Counted from the first letter of the stretch, positions 34,796 through 43,834 are shown. The stretch: DNA of 64,000 nt from Geosporobacter ferrireducens (GCF_001750685.1 NZ_CP017269.1:5311416-5375415), one strand, 5' to 3'. Program-made: numbers and translations. Notes: generated from the letters alone by a model not told the origin.

Positions 34796-34886
34796 AAAAT
34801 CCTCTCCCTTTTGTTTTTTATATTTTTCTAGGCTTCCACTCTCTGGCCAGTTCGTTTTGCCCTACATTAGATAAGAAGAAAAAAAG

Positions 34887-34958
34887 GATAAATAAATCAA
34901 CCATATTCCAAAAATATTTTTTAAAAACTTTTTTTCAAAAGTGGTTGATTTATTTATC
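34887..34958. repeat. 17-bp inverted repeat in an AT-rich gap
   Basis: Arms 34887-34903 and 34942-34958 are exact complements around 38 bases rich in A and T. The gap 34796-35248 holds nothing else that I can support; a 66-codon frame from 34941 starts inside the right arm and looks random. Confidence 0.6.
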
Positions 34959-35248
34959 TCTTTCTCCGTTTTATATAAAGTGAGGCAAATTTTTGAGTTA
35001 GAAAAGCTATATTTTTTTACTTATTTTATCGAACATACGTTCTATAAATATGTTATAATTATTTCTATCTCTGTAATAATATGGGAATATATTCCTATTT
35101 TTAGAACTTGTAGTTTTTTTTTACAAAAAATGGATGATTAAATCTTATAAAATCTGTCTTATATAGTAGGGGAATTTAATTACTTTCAAATTTAAGCTTT
35201 TTACTATTGGAAAAGGATGTATCGAGGTTTACTTAAGGAGGGGATAAG

Positions 35249-35554
35249 ATGGATCACCTGGCAAGAAGCTTTCTAGAAGAAGATACAGAAAATAGGGATC
35301 TATACATTAATGGCATCCTATTGAAGAATCAGACATCCATAGAAAGCCTCAACAAAAAGTTTAATGATTACCTATTCAGAATCAACCTGTGCAGTTACAT
35401 AAAAAAATCTATTGCCTTTGCAGCAATAGATTTAAAGAAAAAAGAAAGTACCCTTAGAGAAAAAAGAAGTTTAAGGAGCATACTTATATACGGGAAGGTA
35501 AGACCGGTAAAGAGAAAAAACTCCCTATCAACCAGAGCGCTCAGGATGCCCTAA
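35249..35554 (+). pseudogene. Truncated sigma-70-like gene fused to foreign sequence
   Basis: A good ribosome site (AAGGAGGGGATAAG) opens a frame whose first 65-70 residues (DHLARSFLEEDTENRDLYIN, LNKKFNDYLFRINLCSYIKK, then AIDLKKKE) resemble the N-terminus of small clostridial sigma-70-like proteins. From about 35455 the frame runs through DNA that encodes a recombinase in a different frame, so the rest is out-of-frame read-through. The sigma assignment is tentative; the junction itself is clear. Confidence 0.5.
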
Positions 35555-35863
35555 AACGGCTTTTAGAATTAGAGGTAAACCTTTGCCCACTATATTTTTT
35601 TCTCGAGAAAGGGTGATAATTGCGCTCTAGGACGAAAAATGACATGGACTATTTTAAAGAATGCTTGTGCAGCTTTAGGGGTAAAAGAAAATGTAGGTAC
35701 CCATACCCTTAGGAAGACCTGGGGCTATTGGGCTTGGAAGAGTGGTGTGCCACTGCCGATCATAATGGAGGTACTAAACCACAGCAGCTTATCGGTAACC
35801 AAAAGGTACTTAGGAATCACCCAGGATGAGATCAACGATGCTTACATAGGATTGAATTTATAA
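35455..35863 (+). pseudogene. Remnant of a tyrosine recombinase (phage-type integrase), frameshifted
   Basis: One frame encodes YIREGKTGKEKKLPINQSAQ and DALKRLLELE up to a stop at 35614. The next frame continues GDNCALGRKMTWTILKNACA from 35612 to 35863. One extra G near 35611 explains the break. The C-terminal catalytic residues are present: HTLRK (His-x-x-Arg), the second His in LNHSS, and the Tyr in TKRYLG. The N-terminal arm- and core-binding parts are missing. It is a dead integrase fragment. Confidence 0.85.
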
Positions 35864-35975
35864 AAATATATTGTCAGTATGTTCCTTAAAAATTATGAAG
35901 GAGGAACTAGAAAATGTGTAATGAAAAAAAGATAAAGGGTTTGCCCGTTGGGTAATTCATGTAGTCTATAGTAAA

Positions 35976-36397
35976 ATGGCTAAAGAAAATTTACAAAAAG
36001 CCATAAACAAAGAAATTGAATTAAAAAAGATTATAGAGCAGTTGGAAATAGAGACAACAGATTGGTCAGAAATAGATTATGATCGCTATTCATATATAAG
36101 AAGCAGAGACAATGGGTATACAGGAGGAGATTCAGGAGAATTATCTAAGTACAGTTATATTTTTTTCTTTAGCTATTGAAGCATACATATTTGATTATGC
36201 AGCTAGAAATTTAGGAGACTCTTTTGTTAGTGTTTATATAGATAAATTTCCATAATATAGAAGAACAAATGAAAAAATTTATTGACTTAGAAAGTGCTGC
36301 TAAGAAAGCTATAAAAACACTAGAATTGCTAGCTAAGGAATTAGACAAATTGAACCCTGACGAAAATTCAATTTTTACTTTGGCTAGGCAAGGTTAA
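35976..36397 (+). pseudogene. Broken gene of unknown function in three frames
   Basis: A first frame (35976-36179) begins MAKENLQKAINKEIELKKII and is helical. A second overlapping frame (36112-36255) encodes LSTVIFFSLAIEAYIFDYAA and RNLGDSFVSVYIDKF. A third (36269-36397) encodes MKKFIDLESAAKKAIKTLEL. The pieces read like successive parts of one protein split by frameshifts and deletions. I cannot name the family with confidence. Confidence 0.45.
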
Positions 36398-36434
36398 AAA
36401 AACTATTCCTTAAATACAATTTTAGAAAATAACT

Positions 36435-36466
36435 AACCCCCTGGTTTAAACCAAGGGGTTTTACTA
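36435..36466 (+). terminator. Intrinsic terminator
   Basis: AACCCCCTGGTTT pairs with AAACCAAGGGGTT with one mismatch, followed by TTTA. Confidence 0.65.
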
Positions 36467-36479
36467 TGCAGCAATGTCT

Positions 36480-36554
36480 GGCTTTATTAAGAAATCTAAT
36501 TGTATTTGGGCAGGTGCATTTGCATAATCATTTTCTAAAGCCTTTTAAGATAAG
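36480..36554 (-). pseudogene. Short C-terminal gene scrap after wrbA
   Basis: The reverse strand reads ALENDYANAPAQIQLDFLIK and PDIAA then stop, immediately downstream of wrbA. The composition is protein-like, but the frame is closed by a stop just upstream and has no start. It may be the end of a deleted gene. Confidence 0.25.
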
Positions 36555-36565
36555 CAAATTTACTT

Positions 36566-37174
36566 CTAGCGGCCTTTTTTAACCCACTCTGCAACAGTTA
36601 TTGTCCTTCTAGCCTGATGTTTAACAGCTTCTTTAACATCTTCCAGCATTTTTCCCTCTTGATCTACTGTCACACTTGTTCCGTATGGATTGCCGCCTGC
36701 AGCAAAGATCGATGGATCTGTATACCCGGGAGGAACTATAATTGTACCCCAGTGCATCATGGATGTATATAAGCTTTTAATGGTTTCTTCTTGCCCACCA
36801 TGGGAATTTTGCGCTGAAGACATAGCACTGACAACCTTATTTACAAGTTTGCCTTGGGCCCAGAGACCACCTGCGGTATCGATAAATTGCTTTATTTGAG
36901 AGGGAACATTTCCAAATCTAGTAGGCATACTAAAAATATAAGCATCTGCCCAATCGAGGTCTTCATGAGTAGCTGTAGGTACGTCTTTCGTTTGATTTAC
37001 ATGTGCTCTCCAAGCAGGATTAGAGTCAATTGCTGCATCAGGAGCAAGTTCCTGTACTTTGACGACCTTTACATCAGCTCCAGCTTCTATTGCAGCCTCT
37101 TCCGCCCATTTTGCCAATTGGTAGTTCGTTCCTGTGGAACTATAATATATAACTGCTAATTTAACCTTTTCCAT
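36566..37174 (-). CDS. wrbA: WrbA-like flavodoxin-fold NAD(P)H:quinone oxidoreductase
   Basis: 202 residues. The FMN phosphate loop is YYSSTGTNYQLAKW (about residues 10-23). The second FMN loop is SMPTRFGNVPSQIKQFID (about 83-100), and the third is SSAQNSHGGQEETI (about 118-131). The family reduces quinones by two electrons and protects against oxidative stress. Ribosome site AAAGGAGAATTC. A dyad upstream (37206-37249) may be its operator. Confidence 0.93.
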   Translation of the reverse strand: MEKVKLAVIYYSSTGTNYQLAKWAEEAAIEAGADVKVVKVQELAPDAAIDSNPAWRAHVNQTKDVPTATHEDLDWADAYIFSMPTRFGNVPSQIKQFIDTAGGLWAQGKLVNKVVSAMSSAQNSHGGQEETIKSLYTSMMHWGTIIVPPGYTDPSIFAAGGNPYGTSVTVDQEGKMLEDVKEAVKHQARRTITVAEWVKKGR

Positions 37175-37205
37175 TATTGAATTCTCCTTTCTACTATTTA
37201 TGTAC

Positions 37206-37249
37206 TTTGAGTATGCATTCTGTAAATGTTTGCAAAATACATACTCAAA
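37206..37249. promoter_or_regulatory. Inverted repeat upstream of wrbA, probable operator
   Basis: TTTGAGTATG (37206-37215) and CATACTCAAA (37240-37249) are exact inverted half-sites 24 bases apart, 32-75 bases before the wrbA start. This is a spacing that could hold a dimeric MarR- or HxlR-type repressor. The remainder of the 320-base gap to 37495 shows nothing definite. Confidence 0.5.
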
Positions 37250-37495
37250 CTCTGTACATTTGATATTAAAGATATTACCCTATATAAATTCAATTATTCA
37301 TAAAAAAAATAAATTATGCTAGAGGAAACTTAGTTTCATAGTGAATCTTATTTAAATAGCAGGTGGTTTTCTTGTACAATTTATAAAAGAAAATATAGGA
37401 TATTCGTTATAATCAGTTGTAAATACTTTAAAATATGGCATAATGGTAAAAGTGATTGAATCTATTGAATAAATATTTATAGGGGGGATATTCTG

Positions 37496-38233
37496 ATGAT
37501 GAGTCGAAAGACAATTGATAGAGATCTGAAGGTGTTTATAAGCAAAGGATATAAAGAAAAATTGGACAGAATTTATAAGAAATTTCCAGAAACTACATGT
37601 GCAGGTTGCGGGGTGTGTTGTACAGATTCTCCTGTCATCACCTATCCGGAATTACTATATGTTATAGATTATTTGCGCAATGGAGAACTGCGTGATATAC
37701 AAAAGAAGCAAATCACGAAGAACGCAATGCTAGAATTCTTTTATGGCCTGATTGATCCAACGTTAGGCTGCCCTTTTTTGGATAATAACAAAAGATGTTT
37801 AATTCATAAGGTGGCGCCAATAGCCTGTAAACGGTGGGGACTGCAGAGTAAGGAAGAAAATGATCAAGATTGGGAAACCGATTATAGGATAAATAAAGAA
37901 GTAAAGGCCTACTATCTAAAACTAGGAATCGAACTGTCTGATAAGGTAATTGACCGGAAAATACCTTACTGTGATAAGGTTACAGTCGTAAAAAATTCAT
38001 ATAACTTTGTATCAAGTGATTTCGACAAAGAGGCTGGTAAAATAGAACCGATACTCTTTTATTTTGGAGATAAAACAATAGAGAATTTTACCCTATGTAC
38101 CTATATCGCTTATATTACACTAGGAGAAAGGATGTTCAATAAACGGATACAATTAATGCGTGGATATAATTCTGGTGACAAGGAAGCAATTAACAGGTTT
38201 ATTGATAATATTGAATTTAAGAGCATTTTTTAG
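37496..38233 (+). CDS. YkgJ-family cysteine-cluster protein
   Basis: 245 residues. The cysteine cluster CAGCGVCCTDSP is near residues 37-48, with further cysteines in LGCPFLDNNKRCLIHKVAPIACKRWG (about 92-120). This is the CxxCxxCC...C...C pattern of the zinc/iron chelator family YkgJ (UPF0153). The biochemical role is unknown. Start 37496 follows a G-rich site (GGGGGG) at good spacing. The C-terminal half (about 130-245) is lineage-specific. Confidence 0.85.
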   Translation: MMSRKTIDRDLKVFISKGYKEKLDRIYKKFPETTCAGCGVCCTDSPVITYPELLYVIDYLRNGELRDIQKKQITKNAMLEFFYGLIDPTLGCPFLDNNKRCLIHKVAPIACKRWGLQSKEENDQDWETDYRINKEVKAYYLKLGIELSDKVIDRKIPYCDKVTVVKNSYNFVSSDFDKEAGKIEPILFYFGDKTIENFTLCTYIAYITLGERMFNKRIQLMRGYNSGDKEAINRFIDNIEFKSIF

Positions 38234-38303
38234 CAGCAAATATGGCATAATCAAGCTTAGAAGCAGTAGTCTTAAACTTTAATATATTTAGGGGGAGGAT
38301 ATC

Positions 38304-39200
38304 TTGAACAGACGTGATATCGGAATAGGATTAATTGTAGTGATTTTATGGGGGCTTAACTTTATTGCCATTAAACTGGGTTTGGCAAATATGCCTCCAT
38401 TGCTGTTGGCAGCTGTCCGTTTTATTGTTGTATGTCTGCCGGCAATCTTTTTCTTGCCAAAGCCACCGGTAGCTTGGCCTTGGCTCATTGCTCTGGGTTT
38501 GACCCTCAACGTGGGGCAGTTTGCTTTTCTTTTCATGGGCGTTAAACTGGGGATGCCCGCAGGGCTATCTTCTCTTGTACATCAATCCCAGGCGTTTTTT
38601 ACATTGGTGATTGCGGCCGCGTTGATAGGAGAGCGGTGGCATTGGAATCATGTAGTAGGTCTTATAATAGCTGCTGGTGGTATGGTTGTTGTAGGATCGC
38701 AGCAAGGAAGCAGTATGACAGCAGCCGGCTTCTGGCTCACCCTGACAGCATCTGCCAGCTGGGGTGCGGGCAATGTAATTATGCGTCGTGCTACGCAGGG
38801 CGTTCCTCCCTTTTCTATGTTATCTTTAGTCGTCTGGGCAGGGGCAGTAGCTATACTACCTTTAGCATTCTTATCTTTATGCTTTGAAGGACCCTCGGCA
38901 TGGCAAGCTGCATGGCATTCCGTCAATCGGATTACAATCCTTTCGATAATTTACTTGGCTTACTTTGCTTCGCTTGCTGGTTATGGCTTGTGGGGGAAGC
39001 TGCTGTCCCGTTATCCTGCAGCGATGGTTTCTCCATTTGCACTATTGGTACCGGTAATAGGCATGAGCAGTGCAGCTGTATTTTTGAAAGAGACATTCTC
39101 TCTGTGGCAGATGATCGGAGCATTATTGGTGATGACTGGTTTGGTAGTCAATGTTTTGGGTGGACGTCAAGAGAAAAGCGTAGAAAAGGAACAGGTATAG
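38304..39200 (+). CDS. eamA: EamA-family exporter (close to cysteine/O-acetylserine exporter EamA/YdeD)
   Basis: 298 residues with ten membrane helices in two EamA repeats. It opens with RRDIGIGLIVVILWGLNFIA and continues IKLGLANMPPLLLAAVRF. MPAGLSSLVHQSQAFFT, WGAGNVIMRRAT and LVPVIGMSSAA follow; these match what I recall of the E. coli EamA pattern closely. It probably exports cysteine or related metabolites. TTG start after GGGGGAGG. The DNA is visibly richer in G+C than its neighbours, which suggests transfer. Confidence 0.82.
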   Translation: MNRRDIGIGLIVVILWGLNFIAIKLGLANMPPLLLAAVRFIVVCLPAIFFLPKPPVAWPWLIALGLTLNVGQFAFLFMGVKLGMPAGLSSLVHQSQAFFTLVIAAALIGERWHWNHVVGLIIAAGGMVVVGSQQGSSMTAAGFWLTLTASASWGAGNVIMRRATQGVPPFSMLSLVVWAGAVAILPLAFLSLCFEGPSAWQAAWHSVNRITILSIIYLAYFASLAGYGLWGKLLSRYPAAMVSPFALLVPVIGMSSAAVFLKETFSLWQMIGALLVMTGLVVNVLGGRQEKSVEKEQV

Positions 39201-39337
39201 TTTGGCAGTTTCAGATTCTTTTCAAAACTGTTCATGTCGGCAGCGGTTTATATATGCTTCTTTATTACTGTTTCTTTTATTGTCCTTTGTTTTGTAGACT
39301 TTAGCGCTCAATGTGAATTTATGCAATTCGGAATTTA

Positions 39338-39387
39338 AAAATAAAAAGAAAGCTCTCTGCCGCTTAGAGAGCTTTCTTTTTATTTTT
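39338..39387. terminator. Bidirectional intrinsic terminator
   Basis: A 21-bp stem (39338-39358 with 39366-39386) with A-run and T-run flanks lies between eamA and the convergent lysR gene. Confidence 0.9.
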
Positions 39388-39452
39388 ATAAATGCGGTTT
39401 TACAGATTTAATTATCCCAATTCAGAGAGATTTGCCCACGATTAAAACAAGA

Positions 39453-40322
39453 TCAAAACTCATTTATTATAAAATCTGTAAAAACTTTAATTGCCGGTTG
39501 TTCTGCAGATTTATTTTTATAAAGCATAACGGTTTTTCTCAGCATAGGTTGTCCATCCAGCCAAATCAAAGGATAAAAGAGAATTGAACGTTGGTTTCTG
39601 ATATGCATTTTAGGTAAAATCGTCCATCCAAAACCGTGAGAAACCATTTGAATGCTAGCTTCTATTGAGTTTACCCGTATAATGTTGGAGGGTGGCGGAG
39701 TGAAAAAATGATCCATCCACCAATCATAAAATTCTTTATCTAATTGTGTAATTGTTGTTGTATCATCTTGGATCCAAGGGATAGAAGGCAATTGTTTGAA
39801 CTCAATAGGAATTGAAGATATAATACCGTAGGGTTCTTCGCTAATAACATGTTTTTTTTCTGCCCACCCCATATCGCCTCTACGAATGATTACGTCAACG
39901 TCATCTTGCTGCAGCATATTAGGAAGCTGAAGCGTGCTCGATCCTGTCCTTAAAACTACTTCTACATTAGGAAATCGATTTTGAAATGTTTTGAGAAGGG
40001 GTGCAATTTTGTATTTTGCAAAGACAGTACTAATACCTAGCCGTATTGTACCTTTTATTGGATCATTTGCATTCTGAAGATGATTTTTCAGTAGTTCAAA
40101 TTTTTCTAACATTTCTCTAGCGTATGCTAACAGAGATTCACCTTTTGTTGTAAAGGAAACTCCGTTGGAGTGACGATTTAATATTTTTATCCCAAACTCC
40201 TTTTCTAATTTATTAAGACGATAAGTAAGAGAAGGTTGAGAAATATAAAGGCGTTCTGCAGTTTTGCATAGGCTTTTTTCAGCATCAATAGTTTTAAGTA
40301 TAATCCAGTCCATCGAATCCAT
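39453..40322 (-). CDS. LysR-family transcriptional regulator
   Basis: 289 residues. The N-terminal winged HTH is clear (CKTAERLYISQPSLTYRLNK, then LEKEFGIKILNR at about 19-52). The co-inducer domain follows (IRLGISTVFAKYKIAPLLKT from about 93). It is divergent from a YfcC-type transporter and M20 amidohydrolase, which it probably controls. ATG 40322 follows GAGGGGACTTAT. The ligand is unknown. Confidence 0.92.
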   Translation of the reverse strand: MDSMDWIILKTIDAEKSLCKTAERLYISQPSLTYRLNKLEKEFGIKILNRHSNGVSFTTKGESLLAYAREMLEKFELLKNHLQNANDPIKGTIRLGISTVFAKYKIAPLLKTFQNRFPNVEVVLRTGSSTLQLPNMLQQDDVDVIIRRGDMGWAEKKHVISEEPYGIISSIPIEFKQLPSIPWIQDDTTTITQLDKEFYDWWMDHFFTPPPSNIIRVNSIEASIQMVSHGFGWTILPKMHIRNQRSILFYPLIWLDGQPMLRKTVMLYKNKSAEQPAIKVFTDFIINEF

Positions 40323-40568
40323 ATAAGTCCCCTCTTATACAATCAAATAATCATTAAGAGATCAAATAAAGGTAATGTTCTAATTTTTCTAATTATTATA
40401 CTACAATGTTAGACGCTGAACAAGTTTGTACTATTAATAATATTTTAATGAGATAAGGGAATGGATGATAAAAATAAAAAGAATAAGCCATAGAAAATTT
40501 CTATGGGTAAGCAATAAAATATTGATATTTCTGTAGTTTTTTGTTTTGTAATAAAATATGCATAATAG

Positions 40569-40593
40569 CTCACATAAAATGATTCCATGTGAG
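40569..40593. promoter_or_regulatory. CTCACAT-N11-ATGTGAG dyad before the transporter gene
   Basis: Exact 7-base half-sites (40569-40575, 40587-40593) lie 29-53 bases before the transporter start. The T-N11-A layout is the general LysR-site form, so the divergent LysR is the likely binder. An RNA hairpin in the leader is an alternative reading. The gap 40323-40568 shows a further small dyad (CCATAG/CTATGG near 40490) only. Confidence 0.5.
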
Positions 40594-40621
40594 AGTGAGA
40601 TAACAGGGGGAGGAGTAAATT

Positions 40622-42070
40622 ATGTCAACATTCAGTAAAGAAAGGCAAGACAAAGTAGAAACAGTGCAAAAAGAGAACAGTAAGAAGATGTTCAAAGTTC
40701 CGCATTCATTTGTTATTATCCTTTTCATCATAATATTTGCCGTGGCCTTTACTTGGATAATACCAGCCGGAGAATTTGAGAGAACTAAAAATGATTTAGG
40801 AATAACAGTAGTAAACCCAACAACATTTAAATACATTGATTCTTCACATGTAAGTTTATTCAGCATACCTTTATATATTATTAATGGATTTATAAAGTCC
40901 GCCGATTTATTTTTCTTGATTATATTATCAGGCGGTGCATTTAATGTAATTACCAGTAGTGGTGCATTACAAGCTGCTGTGGGCAAAGTTGCCAAAAAAT
41001 TTTCAACGAAAGAATCAATATTTATTCCGATATTAACGCTTCTATTTGGATTAATCTGCACTACACAAGGGGTTAACATATTTATTGGATTTGCTCCAGT
41101 TATCGTTATGATCGTTAGAGCGATGGGATTTGATTCAATAGTAGGGGCTGGCATTATATTATTAGGTGGGGCAGTAGGGTTCTCCACAGGAACCCTTAAT
41201 CCGAATACCACAATAATTGCACAGAAGCTAGCAGACTTGCCGCTTTATTCGGGAATAGAATTTCGTATTCTGAGTTTTTTAGTATATATGGCTGTTACGA
41301 ATATATTCTTAGTTCGTTATGCGAAATCAGTTAGAAAAAATCCACAATCAAGTTCTATGTATGACTTAGATATTATGGATCAATCCATAGTAGGCAGGGA
41401 TTTAGACACATTTGGAGATATGAACGCCAGAAATTGGTTTGTCATGCTTTCTCTAGCGGGAACCTTGGCAGTAATCGTCTACGGGGGTGTAAAATTAGAT
41501 TGGGGGCTAAGTGAAAGCTCTGCAGCATTTATATGGTTAGGAATTGTCGCAGGAATAGCCGCAGGGTATGGTCCAAGTAAAATTGCTTCCTGTTTTATTG
41601 ATGGGGCAAAGAAGATGGTTTCAGCAGCTATGATTATTGGTTTGGCAAGAGCTGTACCAGAAGTACTAACTTCAGGCAAAATCATAGACACGATTGTGAA
41701 TGGGTTAGGAATAATTTTAGGAACTGTTCCAAGATTTGCCCAAGGAATTGCAATGTATATTGCAAATAATTTTATTAATGCATTTATTACATCTGGAAGC
41801 GGACAGGCTTCAGCTACGATGCCTATTATTATTCCACTCTCAGACATAGTGGGAATTACTAGGCAAACATCTGTATTAGCATTTAACTTTGGAGATGGCT
41901 TTAGTAATTATATCTTGCCAACGTCTACAGCGCTTATGGGGATTTTAGGGGTCACAAATATTCCCTATGACAGATGGATGAAATTTATGTGGAAGATGTA
42001 TTTGGTATGGGTGTTAACTGGATGTGTTTTAGTATTTACAGCACAAATGATTCATTTAGGACCGATGTAA
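40622..42070 (+). CDS. YfcC-family membrane transporter
   Basis: 482 residues with about 12 membrane helices, in the pattern of the YfcC/C4-dicarboxylate-anaerobic-carrier family (PHSFVIILFIIIFAVAFTWI at residues 26-45, IIPAGEFER, then TGTLNPNTTIIAQKLADLPL). The substrate is uncertain; relatives include putative basic-amino-acid and dicarboxylate carriers. Coexpression with an M20 amidohydrolase 15 bases downstream suggests import of an N-acyl or peptide-like compound that is cleaved inside. Strong site GGGGGAGGAG. Confidence 0.85.
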   Translation: MSTFSKERQDKVETVQKENSKKMFKVPHSFVIILFIIIFAVAFTWIIPAGEFERTKNDLGITVVNPTTFKYIDSSHVSLFSIPLYIINGFIKSADLFFLIILSGGAFNVITSSGALQAAVGKVAKKFSTKESIFIPILTLLFGLICTTQGVNIFIGFAPVIVMIVRAMGFDSIVGAGIILLGGAVGFSTGTLNPNTTIIAQKLADLPLYSGIEFRILSFLVYMAVTNIFLVRYAKSVRKNPQSSSMYDLDIMDQSIVGRDLDTFGDMNARNWFVMLSLAGTLAVIVYGGVKLDWGLSESSAAFIWLGIVAGIAAGYGPSKIASCFIDGAKKMVSAAMIIGLARAVPEVLTSGKIIDTIVNGLGIILGTVPRFAQGIAMYIANNFINAFITSGSGQASATMPIIIPLSDIVGITRQTSVLAFNFGDGFSNYILPTSTALMGILGVTNIPYDRWMKFMWKMYLVWVLTGCVLVFTAQMIHLGPM

Positions 42071-42085
42071 AAATGGGAGGGTTAC

Positions 42086-43261
42086 ATGAAAAATAAATTA
42101 TTTCTAGAAATTGATCGTATGAGACCAGAATTGATAGATATGTCGGATTACATTTTTGATAATCCGGAGCTGGCATTTAAAGAAATTAAAGCGGTGAAAA
42201 GTTTAACCCAATACTTAGAAAGAAATGGATTTTATGTAGAATGCGGATTAGGCTCTTTAGATACTGCATTTCGTGCAGTGTATGAAAATGGAACAGGGGG
42301 GCCTACAATAGGACTTTTGTGCGAATATGACGCACTTGAAGGATTAGGTCATGGTTGTGCGCATCATATGCAAGGACCGAGTATTCTAGGGGCTGCTGTT
42401 GCAATAAAAGAATGTATAAAAGAAAAACCCTTTAAGTTGGTAGTTTATGGTACACCAGGGGAAGAGGGCGGTGGTGGCAAGATCATCATGTTAAGAGAAG
42501 GGTACCTCTCTGATATAGACCTTGCACTTATGATGCATGGCGGTCCGGCTACCCAAACAGATGTTAAGTCATTGGCAGCATCAAGCATAAATGTTACATT
42601 TCATGGGAAAAGTGCACATGCGGCACTAAAGCCGGAACTTGGTAGGAGTGCACTTGATGCGTTATTACTTACATTTCAGGGTGTTGAGTTTTTAAGAGAA
42701 CATGTTCTTGAAGATACGAGAATGCATTATACAGTATCGGACGCTGGAGGACCTTGTAATGTAGTTCCAGGGAAAACAGTAGGTTCTTTTATGTTACGTT
42801 CTTATAATTCAATATATTTAAAGGAAGTAACAAGACGATTTGAAAGAATTGTTGAAGGTGCAGCCTTAATGACAGATACAACTTATGAGATTGAAACAGA
42901 AAAAACGCTTGAAAGCAAGATACCAGTTTATAAACTGAACGAATTATTGATGAATAATGCAGAACTGGTTGATGCGCCTGTTAGAAAACCAGCAAGAGAA
43001 AAAACAGGGTCCACTGATTTTGGCAATGTAACGTATATATTGCCGGGTGCCTGTATTCGAGTGGCTTTCGTCGATGAAAATGTATCTTCGCACTCATATG
43101 ATTTTATTCATGAGGGAAAAACGGAAAGGGCACATAAGGCCGTAATTATTGCGGCAAAAATACTGGCAGGAACAGCGTTTGACCTTGTCCATAGTCCCAA
43201 TCTTGTTAAAGAGATTCAGAATGAATTTAGCAGAACAAAGGAGAAGATGAACATTTTTTAA
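42086..43261 (+). CDS. M20-family amidohydrolase (first copy)
   Basis: 391 residues. Metal-site motifs: GLLCEYDALEGLGHGCAHH (about residues 74-92), TPGEEGGGGK with the catalytic Glu pair (about 127-136), the dimerisation domain containing HGKSAHAALKPELGRSALDA, and GSTDFGNV near the C-terminus with a late His in SSHSYDF. It is close in pattern to AbgB-type peptidases that remove aryl or acyl groups from amino acids. It follows the transporter by 15 bases and has a paralogue at 61741. Confidence 0.9.
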   Translation: MKNKLFLEIDRMRPELIDMSDYIFDNPELAFKEIKAVKSLTQYLERNGFYVECGLGSLDTAFRAVYENGTGGPTIGLLCEYDALEGLGHGCAHHMQGPSILGAAVAIKECIKEKPFKLVVYGTPGEEGGGGKIIMLREGYLSDIDLALMMHGGPATQTDVKSLAASSINVTFHGKSAHAALKPELGRSALDALLLTFQGVEFLREHVLEDTRMHYTVSDAGGPCNVVPGKTVGSFMLRSYNSIYLKEVTRRFERIVEGAALMTDTTYEIETEKTLESKIPVYKLNELLMNNAELVDAPVRKPAREKTGSTDFGNVTYILPGACIRVAFVDENVSSHSYDFIHEGKTERAHKAVIIAAKILAGTAFDLVHSPNLVKEIQNEFSRTKEKMNIF

Positions 43262-43379
43262 CATTGCTGCTAAGAGGACAGTAAAGAGAATAAAAAGGAT
43301 AAGGTTGTGAGTACAATATTTGCAGTATACAGCTTAAAATTAAGAGACCGCTATTTCGTTGTTTAAAATGCATATATGT

Positions 43380-43432
43380 AACATATAATAGGTGCAATTT
43401 GATTTCAAATTGCACCTATTATATGTTTTTTA
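43380..43432 (+). terminator. Strong intrinsic terminator
   Basis: A perfect 20-bp stem (43381-43400 with 43407-43426), loop GATTTC, and a T-run. Confidence 0.9.
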
Positions 43433-43434
43433 TT

Positions 43435-43680
43435 TTAAATAAAAAGTAATCGTGTCAGAGCTGTTGTCAAAGTCGATGATATATATATTAATTGCGTAAC
43501 AGAAATACATGCAATGATAAAACGTGTCAATTCACTCTCGATTCGGCTTCCAATCACTGAAGGAAGGAACATATCCGCAAATCCTACGACCAATGTTCGA
43601 GAAGCCAAGCTAGCTTCAGGCACCTGTAACAGCTCAAGGAGAGGAACAAAAGGTAGTCCCGGCCATTGAAAAATAGTTAA
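43435..43680 (-). pseudogene. C-terminal remnant of a YjiH-type (gate-domain) membrane protein
   Basis: The reverse strand encodes PGLPFVPLLELLQVPEASLA, then VVGFADMFLPSVIGSRIESE and LTRFIIACISVTQLIYIS. This is the end of YjiH-family proteins (nucleoside-recognition gate domain). Homologous coding begins near 43680 without a start codon; the remaining several hundred residues are gone. Only about 80 codons survive. Confidence 0.75.
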
Positions 43681-43834
43681 TATTTTAATCGGTTGATATA
43701 AAGTAAAGTGAATGTTAAAAAATCTGCAACAAGCATAAATAACTTATTTGCAACGAAATGTATATAGATGCAAAATCTAAGTAAATAGAATTAAGTTTTT
43801 ATCCAATTACATAAGGTATTGTTGTTGCTTTCTA

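Noticed and set aside
34941..35141. 66-codon forward frame in the AT-rich gap
   Set aside because: It begins inside an inverted-repeat arm, has no ribosome site, and its composition is just that of translated AT-rich DNA.
35914..35955. 13-codon frame (MCNEKKIKGLPVG) after the integrase remnant
   Set aside because: It has a fair ribosome site but is too short and has no context; it is probably a stub of decayed sequence.
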